Origin: Rotaria sp. Silwood1
Lineage: Eukaryota > Rotifera > Eurotatoria > Philodinida > Philodinidae
Reading direction: 5' to 3'
Assembly: GCA_905250075.1 (NCBI GenBank)
Contig: CAJNOP010000405.1
Location: 62,001-126,000, forward strand
DNA: 64,000 nt
Part shown: one piece after another, positions 12,926 through 23,982 of the stretch
How the letters are laid out: each line of letters opens with the position of its first letter
Position numbering within the stretch: the stretch's first letter is position 1
Program-made: the position numbers and the translations under genes
Notes under the pieces: generated by a model
What the model saw: only the letters and a program-made list of their open reading frames with translations
What the model was told of the DNA's origin: nothing
The model's database searches: none

Positions 12926-13361
12926 CTTGATTGCGGACATTCTTTTTTTGGCTAATTAAGGGAAAATGTCTGCAATCAAGAATCGGGAAGGGGAGAGACA
13001 AAAGTGACCGCATTGTAGAATCAAGACAAGATTCATTATGTGAACAAAAAATACAGAAAATTCATTGATGAAAAATAGTTAAGGGTATGGGTGTGGGTAA
13101 GAGTAGAATCCATACCCACATCCAAGATGTTTCGTTTACAAAATGGTCTGGACGACATGTGACGGTCGAAATTAGACTAGCTCGAAGCAGTTGATATTCT
13201 TCAATCGAGCTACCTGCACGAAACATCTTACTATATCTATTTTCGTTTGTTTCCATAATTGGAACATTTTCCACTTTGCGATCATTTTTGTCTCTCTACT
13301 CCCCGATTCTTGATTGCGGACATTTTTTTTCCTCCAATTAAGGAAAAACGTCCGCAATCAA
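12926..13361. mobile_element. foldback element whose inverted ends are themselves hairpins
   Basis: Two hairpins bound this 436-bp block, each made from TTGATTGCGGACATT and its near complement AATGTCTGCAATCAA (12926-12980 and 13310-13361). The sequence just inside the left hairpin (GAATCGGGAAGGGGAGAGAC) recurs as its reverse complement just before the right hairpin (about 13270-13309). The whole block is therefore an inverted repeat with terminal stem-loops. The interior carries one of the TGTGGG-type hairpins. No transposase is present and I could not find a convincing target duplication. Confidence 0.65.
13083..13123. repeat. TGTGGG-type hairpin, copy 1
   Basis: The left arm GGGTATGGGTGTGGG and the right arm CCATACCCACATCC flank a short loop. 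The stem is imperfect (about 11 of 13 pairs with one bulge). G-rich arm first, C-rich arm second, as in all other copies. It lies in the centre of the 12926-13361 foldback element. Confidence 0.7.
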
Positions 13362-14707
13362 AAAGACGCGGAAAGTGTCACTCATCACTGCCTCCTCAAA
13401 CTTCAATGAGTTATGCTTTCAACACAAAAAAATGAATCACCCATAGAAAATCTATATAATTTGCAATCAATAAAGTTTGTTTGTACCTATACAAAATGTT
13501 GTCGTTTAGAAATAAATAACATTATTATAGACAAAGGAAACAACTAACAAAAAAATAACAAGACGAACATTAGTAACGTTTGAAACTTAAATATACATAC
13601 CGAAGTTTATCATACAAAAGTCAAGATATTGATATTAATAAAATGAAAACTTTCCAACATTTTCTTTAATAAAATTTTTGACAAGGTCTTTCTTTAAATC
13701 AATTGAAGAAAAAAAAAACTCTTTTTCTGACTTACATAATCAATATGAAGTATCAGATGAAATTTGATCATCACTACCTTGACAAATGTTGTTTTTGTCA
13801 CCTATACATATACATACATACATACATATATTGAAAAAGAAATGAAAGAAACCATTGAAAAAAAAACAAATGAATTGTTATTTTGATGCTCTTTTCTTGT
13901 ACTATTCATCGACTGATGTGATTGATTTTTAATAATTTTAAATTATATATGCACAATAGACACTTGTGTTTTTTTGCAATCACTGAAATAATTGCATGTA
14001 ATACAAAAAAAAAAAAATAAAATAAAAAGGAGAACAAGAAAAGAAAAAAAAACCAACGAATTGCTATTTTTGATTAGATTTTTCTATATATATACATACA
14101 TATTTTAAAATCTTGCAATGAATGATAATAAAACTGTGTAATTTGAACAAGATTAAGAAATGAAGAGAGAACAAGATTTACTATTCTTTTTATAGAATAA
14201 TTTTTTATCATCAGAAATGTGAAATCCAAGTGCTGCTGATTATGTCAACAAAAACCGTATATACTCCTACAAAAAAAAAAAGATTGTTTGCGATCGAAGA
14301 ATGCATCTCCTTGTTGAGCATTGAATCATTTTGTTTGGTGTCTATGTATATACATGTCAAACAACCGGAGGCAATGCTTTACTTTTTTTTTTATGACGGC
14401 CTTAGTCAACTGATGATTGTGTCAAGAATGATAATTAAAATAAATGTGCCACTATCATCATCTTTCTAACGATCATTAATAAATATATTAATGTTTAGTA
14501 TGCGTGTACATTTACTTACTTGTTTTTTTGAATAAGAAACCTAGACGAAAATAGGTCTTGTTATGAAATAATAGAGTAAGAGTTGTAATTCTAGAGTTTA
14601 TGTGATTTATTTTTCAAGTTTTTCAACTTGATAGCATAAAGATAACCAATAAAACAGATTCAGGAGTCGCATTGTGCTTTTCGTTGTTTCATCAAAAAGA
14701 AAAAAAA

Positions 14708-14945
14708 AAACAAAATACATCAAAAGATGCAGTATGAGAAGTTGTACAATCTACATAATGAAGCTTATGTTAATTGTGTACGTTTTGTTTTCAAAGAAAG
14801 CAACACTCTTGACGACCAATTTTCGACACTCCGAAAAGTGGTCGAGCATTTTTTTTGAAAATAAAAAGTACACAATTAACATAAGCTTTACTATGTAGGA
14901 TTGTAGAGCTTTTTACGTTGCATCTTGTAGTATGTTTTGTTTTTT
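14708..14945. mobile_element. foldback (palindromic) element, about 240 bp
   Basis: Two arms of about 75 bp are near-perfect reverse complements. The inner part is AAGCTTATGTTAATTGTGTAC on the left and GTACACAATTAACATAAGCTT on the right, around a loop of about 90 bp. The outer arm sequence recurs once more as a direct copy near 15115-15165 (TTGTAGAGCTTTTTATGTGAAATCTTGTGGTAT), so a partial relative lies next to it. It has no coding content. Confidence 0.75.
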
Positions 14946-17504
14946 TGTGAGAAAACGTATTAGACGACAAAAAGATGAAATACAAAAAAAAAATGAATTT
15001 CTCGTTTGTGTAGAAGAAAATTGTCTTTTTTTTTTCATAGTGTCGAATTTTGATCGCTCAGCATTTTGTCGATTTTACAAATAAAAATCTGCAACTAGAA
15101 AAGAAAAACTGTCTTATGTAAATTGTAGAGCTTTTTATGTGAAATCTTGTGGTATATTTTTTTTTTTATGCAACGTATTGAATGATTGAAAATAAAAAAT
15201 GCAAAAGCAGCCATTCAATCTATCCCCATTCGTTACTTTTGTTTCTGATGATAGAAATCTGACCTTCGTTTGGGTATATTGAGATTTTTCTAAATATGTT
15301 AAAGATTTAGAATAATTTCTTCTTTCCAAAAAAAAAAAAAAGAATTGACTATCGGATAAAAGTATATTCGACATTATTCAAATCATGAATGATTATCATT
15401 TTCATTGATTGAACATAATGTTCTCTTTGTTCTAATACCTTGTCGTGGACATATAGTAAAGTATACAAAATATAATATCAGTAGAACAAAAAAGAAAAAA
15501 GAAATACTTATACAATTTCATCAAGTTTTTATTTCGTTAAATATTCGAAATAATCGTCCTTGTTATTCATAGTCAATCATACTTGTTGAATTTATTTATC
15601 GAACATTTTTATTCAAAGAATGTATCAACTTGTGTTACAGTATGATTCAACGATTTGCAATCGTTTTCACTACTTTCATTTTGTTTGATTAAATCGAATA
15701 ACTATCTATCACATGATGTCACGGGTATAGGTGCGAACGTTGTTGAAAAGAAGACTTACATTGAGTTCTATATTTACCTACACTCATCTGGATCTTCTTT
15801 TTTTTGCAGATGTTCATTCGTATGGCATTCAAAGAGGATATTTGAATACGAGAATCGATTGAATCACATGTTTTATTGTATTGCACGATAACCATCAACA
15901 GAGAAATTTTTTCTCCTATTCATTTGTACGGGTGAAAAGGACCTGATGTTTCGACATTTCTTCGATTGGAGTAATATCTGAAAAGTCAGTTTGGTTTTGA
16001 GCTCTTAGTTTCGTACCCTGAGGCTTTATCCACTTTGATAAAGAATCAAGCTTCCTCTCGGTTTAAATTGATTCGCTTTGATTATCAATTCTGTCAAGTA
16101 AAGTAAGCTTTTTTATTGCTAGAATTAAGTTTTTATTTGACTTTCTCCAAGATCACTTTTGCATGAGAAGCAAGCACAAGAATGTAGACTGTATTCAGTA
16201 GACGTTTCGAAAAAACTTGTAAATCTAAATTTTTTGAACAAATACATAAGACAATCGGCTAGCATTGGATTGTTTTCGTTTCAAAATGTATTTGTTGTCA
16301 GATCAACTTTCATCGTTAGCGAAATTCCATGTCATTCTATATTGACTTCATTTCTAGACATTGTGAAATTTACTTCCATGCGTCCATTTATTCACATCTT
16401 GCTCCTTTCATCACAAACATTGAATTCCAGTCCGACCAATGACAATCTTTTCCTGCTCATCAATGAGTTCCTTCTCAAGACAATAGATAGATTGGAAGTG
16501 ATTGACCATTCCATTTGGTGACGTATACTTGAAATAGATGTGAATTCGATGCAAGAACGACCTAGATGCAATGTAATACTCATCGCCGAAGCAAACATTG
16601 TCGAAAAGAAAGATCGTCGAAATTTATTCAATGATCCTTATCAGATACATTCTTTCTGCAATCATTATTTTCGTTCACTCATTCGACATAAATCACATAC
16701 ATAGAGCAGCTATTTACCTATATCATAAACATCATGAATTGCAACCGACTTTTGCGATAGATTCCCAGCTTGTTTTAGTTTCTGACCTGATTCCTAAGTA
16801 AGCTAGTTTCTAACTCAACTTAGGCACTTCGACTTAACGATTGTATACCTCATCATTGAATAAAAGCATTGTCAATGACTACATCGCAAAAAGTGACATC
16901 GTCGAAAAAAATAGATTGACAATTACCACATTGCCGAAATTCGGCAAACTGTATTTCGGCGAAGAGCATACGTACCCGATCGTGTATGATCGTATATTGT
17001 GTAAATTACGATCGTATACGACCGTATTACTTGCCGCCAGAGTTACGACTGTATATCATCGTGTCATAAACGACGACATACGACATGCATAGGATCAGCA
17101 TAAACCACCGTACACAATCGTTTCCCAATAAAATTGTATATATTCTCCTCAGTGAAGAGAAGGAAAAACAAAACTAGGGTATATGACATCATTCAAAAAA
17201 CCGTCGGATGTATCAAATGATAGAGAAGAAATGAGTAATACATGATAATTTTATTAAATATTTCATCATAAATTGCCAAACATAAACAGTAAAGAAGAAA
17301 AAAAAGAAAATAAATATATATTTTTTTTAATTACACACTACCTTACAAAGTTCTTAAACGCATAAGCGAAAAATGAAATCACAAAATTTCTTTTATCAAA
17401 TTTATAGTTCTTATTGATAGATTCATCTAAAATTTTATTCGGTAAATTTTTTTGAAAAGAAAGACTAGAAAATTTTGAAAGAAAAACAAAAAAAAACATC
17501 GCAG
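14946..17504. other. intergenic, no recognisable gene
   Basis: Holds several unrecognised open frames, the longest 120 codons at 16159-16521 (+). None has family motifs, flanking splice signals that extend it, or a codon pattern like the real genes. Around 16935-17090 there is a cluster of CGTATA/GATCGT words that looks like an old diverged repeat. I annotate no gene here. Confidence 0.5.
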
Positions 17505-19801
17505 TTAAGTTGCAAAAATAAGTTCACGTGTAAGATAAATATATGTAAAAGGACCTTGATGATAACTTTCATAAATAATATTTTTTGAAATATTTTTTTC
17601 TATAGCAGGTTCAATTTGTGTTCCTTCATGCCATTCATTAAACGATGTAATTGTTACTATTCTATCATTATCTTTTGGTAAATCTTTAAACATTTGTTTA
17701 TAATAATATCCATTTTGTCTTGATCGTGTTGTTTCACCATTCCATGGTCTAATATTTGTATCTATATAACCAGGTCCAACACTTGGAATAAATGGTATTG
17801 ATTTACATATATCAACAATTGAAGACCAACGTTGTGATGTTGATGCTTCAGTAAAACCATTAGCAGCAAAATATGAATAAGCAGCATCAAAACCAGATGA
17901 TACTAATTGTTGACAATCAGTTGCTTTGAGTATAAGTCCAACAAAATAAGCTTGAAATTTTCTTTTATCTATTGATGAAAATTTTTGACGCCATTCACCT
18001 GTAGATATTCGATAAGAATCATAAATATAAAAGAAACCTTTTTCTTTATAACGATAAAATGCTGAATGTGAACCATATTGACGAAGAATATACTCGGACC
18101 AATATATAACATTATCAGCTGTACGATTTTGATATGGCTCAATATGAAAACAAACCTTAAACAAACAAACAAACAAAAAAAAGAATTCGAATTATTAAAC
18201 ACAAAGGATTCTATCGGATAAGATGAACACTCATTATTTGAAAAGCCTGATTTTGTAGAGACGTATCGAATTTTATAGAGGAAGTTATATTTTTCATCAA
18301 CTTTAATGTTCTCAGAAGTATTGTACCAGTAAGAAGTATCATAGTAATTATGAGTGATATGACAAAATATTAGGACTTGGTATGCCTTCAAACCAATCTT
18401 GGATCGGCCATTACAAATGTTAGTGTTTTATTTTATTTTGTTTCTTATGAATTTAGACCCTAAACGATCAGGTGTGATTAGAATTTGGAGTTCGATTCGA
18501 TTCAATAGATGTTCAGTCCCTTATAAGAATTAAAAATCTTTAACATTTTCGTATCTCTTCTAGAGATGCGAAAGTGAAAATTTGTTTACTATTTGCGAAA
18601 GATTTATATATACATTAAATGAAAGGGCATGATGAACTTATGATTAATAGATAGAAGTTTTTTCACTAGAATAATTATTTCTCGCAAAACCCATGTACTT
18701 TTCTGCACTTAGAGATGGAAAAATTGGCCATTTTCAGGTACAGATTGACTAATCTAACAATGGTATACAATATATTCAGAGGACATTAGACAAATATACT
18801 TGTGAAGTTTTGTAGCACAAAATTTCTGAGACAATTGCACAGTTGCTCTCCGAGCCAACATCGAAGAATTTAAAACATCCTAAAGATCCAAAAATCACAA
18901 AAGTTATGAAGTAAATTTAAGCAAAATTTGATATAGGCTAGTTTGACGTATCACTCACAATTGCTATAATATTCCTTAAATGATATATGACTTTTTTGAG
19001 TATTAAAACTCAATAAAAATGCAATTTTCTATATATATTAATCAATACATGCACGAGATAAATGTCTTTTGAAATAAATGATAGTCATCTTATTGTACAG
19101 AGTTCTTTCATTTATTTTTACTTTTAATTTATATTTATCAGCTGCATCAAGTAAACGTGGTATAATATCATCCCATGGACGTCCTGCATCATCAGCCATT
19201 CCAGGTGGATACCAACTTACTGATAGTGTACCTTAAGAAAATTTTCATAAATATTCTTAAGAAAATTCAAATATTTTCCTTATACCTGCACCACTCATAC
19301 GTATCATTCGCATATGTTTATCAAGAACAACAGGAGAACGAGAACTATAAGGACCAAGTAATGGATAAAAATTACTACCAATATCATCTGGTGGTTTATG
19401 TTGATTTTGTGGATATTGTGCAGCTTTTTCACGATTCCAATGAGCTAATCGATGATGATTCCAATGTAAATATTGACCTTCGTCATATTCTGGATTTCCA
19501 TACCTTTAGTTTTTAAATTATAATCTTAACTTTTGTTTAAATAAAATTTAACTTACCATAGATAATAAAAAATATGATAATTATATTTAACAGGTGTTTG
19601 TTTTATAAATAAATCAATATTATCAATTTCATATAAAAATGATGATATTGTTGTTAACGATGACACATGCGTATGAGAAATATCTTCTTCATAATTTATA
19701 TGTAAACTTTTATATAAAATAAAACACCAAATAATAAGAATTAAAATAAAACCAATCGCAATCCATCGTATTCGACGTCGACGTGTATATATTTGCCACA
19801 T
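17505..19801 (-). CDS. MANEA: GH99 endo-alpha-1,2-mannosidase (MANEA-like)
   Basis: Golgi enzyme that trims glucosylated mannose from N-glycans, giving a glucosidase-independent processing route. Exons 19557-19801, 19286-19503, 19122-19231 and 17505-18155 total 1224 nt (407 residues plus stop). It starts with a short basic cytoplasmic tail (RRRRIRW) and one membrane segment (IGFILILIIWCFILY), the type II Golgi topology of the family. Conserved blocks are YHIFYYLWYGNPEYDEG, HWNHHRLAHW, PPDDIGSNFYPLLGPYSS, SWYPPGMADDAG, HIEPYQNRTADNV and PSVGPGYIDTNIRPWN. SFNEWHEGTQIE carries the two catalytic glutamates three residues apart. The last intron is 966 bp; the others are about 50 bp. Appears intact. 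Confidence 0.95.
18156..19121 (-). other. long intron of the GH99 gene
   Basis: A 966-bp AT-rich intron between the exon ending DAADKYKLK and the exon starting VCFHIEPYQ. I see no inverted ends or open frame of interest inside it. Confidence 0.7.
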
Positions 19802-20538
19802 TAAACATCTGCAGGAAAACTATTATTCTTTATGTTTTATTTTTATTAAATCAAACAAAAACAAATTTTTAACTGAATAGAGCAGATCAAAAAAAAAATA
19901 TATATATATGCAAAATACCTCACAAATCACAATTTGAACATTATTATTTTTTCGTAAGGTTTAGATAGAACGCTTTAGATTGCATAAAGGAAAATGTGTT
20001 TCAAACATATTTTTTGTACATTAGTGCCAGACAATTTTATGTTTCTATCCAACATGTACACTTGAGATATAGAGAACAATCAAGATTTCCATGTCGCAAA
20101 TTTATTCATATTACCGTTGGTCAAAAGACAGTTAATCATCCAAAAACTAAGCAACTTTTGGTATAGCGTAAATTATATCGAAAGATCATTCGATAGTTTC
20201 TATTTAGTTCAAATTTTATGAACTGTTTTCATTTTATAATACATAAGAAAAAGAAGCCAATAGTTTTTTTTTAGTATTTTAATTCATTATATCCATTTGT
20301 TAGTTTTTTTGATAGAAACAATTTTATAGAATCATATCTAGATCGATCAATGGGAAATAGAAACAAATGTATTAAACAATAATCCTAGAAAAAGTTTGTT
20401 TTATTTTTATTTTTCTGTTTTATGAGTGTTACAAATAGCATATATGAAAAAAAAAACTGGGAACAGATGATAATATGCTCGTATAATCAATACTAATAAC
20501 AGATAAAGATTATACGAACAAAAAAAAAAAAAAACGAT
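19802..20538. other. intergenic between prohibitin-2 and the GH99 gene
   Basis: About 740 bp of AT-rich DNA. It should contain the GH99 promoter and the prohibitin-2 3' UTR. I see no further structure. Confidence 0.5.
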
Positions 20539-21787
20539 TTATCGCTTTTTACGATAAAGCTCTTCAGTTGATTCATCAAATTTTGGATCAGCAATATTGA
20601 TCATTAATGCTTGAGCATCAAGAAATGCACGATTTGTACTTAATGAAAGCTAAAAAAAAAGATAAAATTTTAATAAAACATAAATCTTTTTTATATACCG
20701 TTTTAGCAATAGTTTGTGCAGCACGAATTCTACGTAATTTTAAATAACCTGGATTTTTACTAATAGAAATACCAATCTAAAACAAAAATATATTAATCTC
20801 GTTTTGTTTTATATATATATATATTAATTAAACATACAAGTTTAGCTGATTCAGCATCACCTTCAGCTAAAACAATTTTTTGTTGTCGTTCTTGTTTAGC
20901 TTGTTCAACAGTAAATACGGCTCGTTGTGCTTCTTGTTGAGCAACTTGTTTAGCTTCAACAGCAGCTGAATATTGTGGACTAAAACTAAGTTCTGTTATT
21001 GATACATCATCAAGTAATATATCAAAATCTTTTGCACGTTCAATAAGATCAAGACGAATTAAATTCGATACTTGTTGACGTTGTGTTATTAATTGTGATG
21101 CATTAAATTTTGCTACAACACCTTTCAATACTTCATTACATATTGATGGTAATACACGTTCATCCCAATCTAAACCTAATGTTTGATATAATTTTGGTAA
21201 TTTTGATTGATCAGGTCGAGCTAAAACTCGAAGAGCTAAAAAAAATCAATAAAAAAAATTATTTTTATTAATAACAAAATAATCAACAAACCAATGGTGA
21301 TCATTTGTAGATCTAGAAAGCAAAACAAAAAAAAAGTCAAACGAATAAAAAAAAGAAAATATTAAACCTTTGCTTCCAGTTGGTGATTTAATTATTCGTG
21401 GTCGAGCTCGAATATCATATGTAATTGGATATTGAAACCATGGAATTCTATATAAGAAATATTCTAATCAAGTTATGAAGATTTCTTTTGTTATCTTACC
21501 TAAAATGTAATCCTTCAGCATGAATTGTATTTAAATCAACACCACCAATACGATTAAAAATAATTGCACGATGACCACCTTCAACTATAATAAAAATTAT
21601 GATTTTAGAAATTTAAATTTCTTTTCTTTTTTTTTTTCCTCTACTTTATTCAAATACCTGTAAACATGGATTTATAAACTCCATAAACAGCAGCAGTAGC
21701 TCCAACAATTAATTTAACACCAAGACCTAGTCCTTTTGGTGTACCTTTAGATAATCGACTAGCGAATTCATTCAATTTTTCAGCCAT
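20539..21787 (-). CDS. PHB2: prohibitin-2
   Basis: Inner mitochondrial membrane scaffold that forms rings with prohibitin-1, supports cristae and m-AAA protease control, and acts as a mitophagy receptor. The protein begins [20 protein letters not shown] single membrane segment follows ([16 protein letters not shown]), then the SPFH core with [14 protein letters not shown] and [13 protein letters not shown]. Further on are [33 protein letters not shown] and the coiled-coil [20 protein letters not shown]. It ends ELYRKKR. About 300 residues, as in animals, over several exons with short introns. The C-terminal exon 20539-20650 carries [24 protein letters not shown] sequence. The ATG at 21787 starts the conserved N-terminus, and the TEDC1 stop lies only 91 bp upstream. 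Confidence 0.96.
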
Positions 21788-21878
21788 ATTAACTATTGTT
21801 TTTTTTTTTTCTTCGTATAATCTAAAATGAAATTTATTTGACAGAAAAAAAATTATTTATATGAAATAAATAAAAAAT

Positions 21879-23625
21879 TTATTCTGAAAATGATTTTGTT
21901 TTTAATATTAAATTATTATTTAATAATTGATTAAAAAGCGATGATATTTCAGTATCAATCGATGTTATTATCGATGAAACATCACGTTCGATTGATGGAT
22001 GAGTATCCTAAAACAAAAAAAACAAAAATGTCTGTAAATATTTCGAAATGCGATACAAGAATATTTCTTTTTTAAAAAAATGTTCATATTTTGAACATAT
22101 GAAGAAACTCCAATCGTTTTAGGATTTTTTGAAGAAGAAGGCATTTATTAAAACTTCTTTACATTTGATATCCATAATTGTTCAAGTTGTACCAATGCAC
22201 TATCAAGTGTATCAAGAGCAGCATTAAATTTTTGTTTTTCTGCTTCTAAATGTTGACAATTAACATCATGTAATAATTCATTATTTTCAATTGTTGTTGT
22301 TGTTGGTTGATCAAGTACACTTTCCTATTTTAGAAATTAAAAATTTAAAAACAAAAACAAAAAAAAAAAACTTATTAATTACCATCCATTTCCAAAAGAT
22401 ATTTTCATGTTGATTCCAATAGATAAATAAACTTAATTTTTGATTTTCTTTATCAAGTTCAATTAAATACTTTAAAATATAAATAAAAATTCTTTAATGA
22501 AAAGAAAAATAATTTAATAAAATTACTTGAGATATAAGATGAGGATATTGATAAAGTTGTTTTTCAAATGATGACATATGTTGATTTTCTTGTGAAGTCA
22601 TTTTTTCAATAGTTTGTAAACGAGAACGTAATTTTAAATTAATAGATAAAGTTTGTTTTATTTGTTCTATTAAATTATATTTAATATTTTGATTTTCATC
22701 TTTCTATTAATATAAAATTAAAAATAAATAAAAATATTTTGTTTTTTATGTAAAACAAATCATCTAAATATACTTGTTTATCATTTAAAATTGATTTTAA
22801 ACATAATTTCATACATTTTTCAATAAATTTAATATGATAAATAAGCCAACCAAGACAAACAAGTAATTGTCGACTACCTTTTTTCATATCGTTATCAAGT
22901 GATAAAAAATGTTCATATGTATATCCACGTTTATATAGATCATGTTTGATTATATCAACTATTTTTTCTAAAATAAGAAATACATATAAGTCAAGATCAA
23001 ATTTCAATCGATTAATTTAATGAAAGTTTATTCTAATATTTCAAAATAATCTATCTTTAAATTTTTTTACATAGAACCAGATCGATAGATAATTAATAAT
23101 GACTCGAAGTTTTTTAAAGTCCTAATGTGAAATATCGACATGTGCCGGAAGGAAGATTTTCTTTTTTTTTTTTAAACATTCAATAGCATTTTTCAAAGTA
23201 AATATGATTTATTTTTTAATGAAATACTTATCAATGAAATGATACGAGAAAAAAAAGAGAAACACGTTCAATATCAATTCACAGTTTTCCTATTTAATAA
23301 TCAAAAATTTTCTTTAAGAAAAAAAAACTAATAATAATTAAACATTTAAATACCTTTTGACATTTGAGAAAATTTATTTTTGAAGATTTCTTGATTAGTT
23401 GAATCTGAATCAAAATGAATCAGTTCAAATATTAATTTGTACAATGGAATAGTCTAAAAAAGTTTTATGTCATAAATATTTTATTTAATTCATATTTAAT
23501 CTTACCGCTTCATTTTGATCATATTTAGCCAAACGAAAAGTTTCCGATGTAATCATCGAAAATCCATACAAAGATAAAATCTGACAAAAACAATCAATTA
23601 CTGGACGGACTTCTTTTAATGACAT
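21879..23625 (-). CDS. TEDC1: TEDC1-like, tubulin epsilon/delta complex protein
   Basis: TEDC1 works with TEDC2 and delta/epsilon tubulin to stabilise centriolar triplet microtubules. The identification comes from three short matches in the right order. They are the N-terminal block TSETFRLAKYDQNEATIPLYK (human FRLAKFNRPEAT), a middle block MKKGSRQLLVCLGWLIYHI (human GSRELLLALSWLLA) and a C-terminal block QHENIFWKWM (human HELVFWQWM). The ATG at 23625 opens MSLKEVRPVIDCFCQILSLYG and the stop is at 21879. Introns are mostly 50-70 bp, with a longer one of roughly 380 bp between the first exons. It overlaps no neighbour but sits 91 bp from PHB2, so the PHB2 promoter must be very short or lie inside this gene. 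The match is moderate and the sequence diverges fast. Confidence 0.72.
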
Positions 23626-23982
23626 TCTAAAGTAACACATATTCATTATTTATTTTATTTATTTTTTAACAAAAACAAAAAAAAATCTTTTTCTTTTATT
23701 AATATATTTATATATGTATAGTATTTTGTATGTTTGATAAATGAACAAAAAAAAAGAGCAAAGAAATGAAAAACAAAAAGATAAGAAAAAAGAATAGATT
23801 TTTTTTTGTTTCATACATCATATCTTTCTCTTTCTCTCTCTCTCTATTATTCACTTAGAAAAGAAAAACAAACAAATAAACATGGAATATCCAGCTACCT
23901 AATCTAGGTCGCATAAAAAAGAAAAAAATATACAAAAACAAAAGTGCACATGCATGATTTCATTTTTGTTTTAGATCATTAA

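Noticed and set aside
16159-16521. A 120-codon open frame on the plus strand as a gene
   Set aside because: No family motif, no splice signals that extend it, and a similar-sized frame lies antisense. Nothing separates it from chance.
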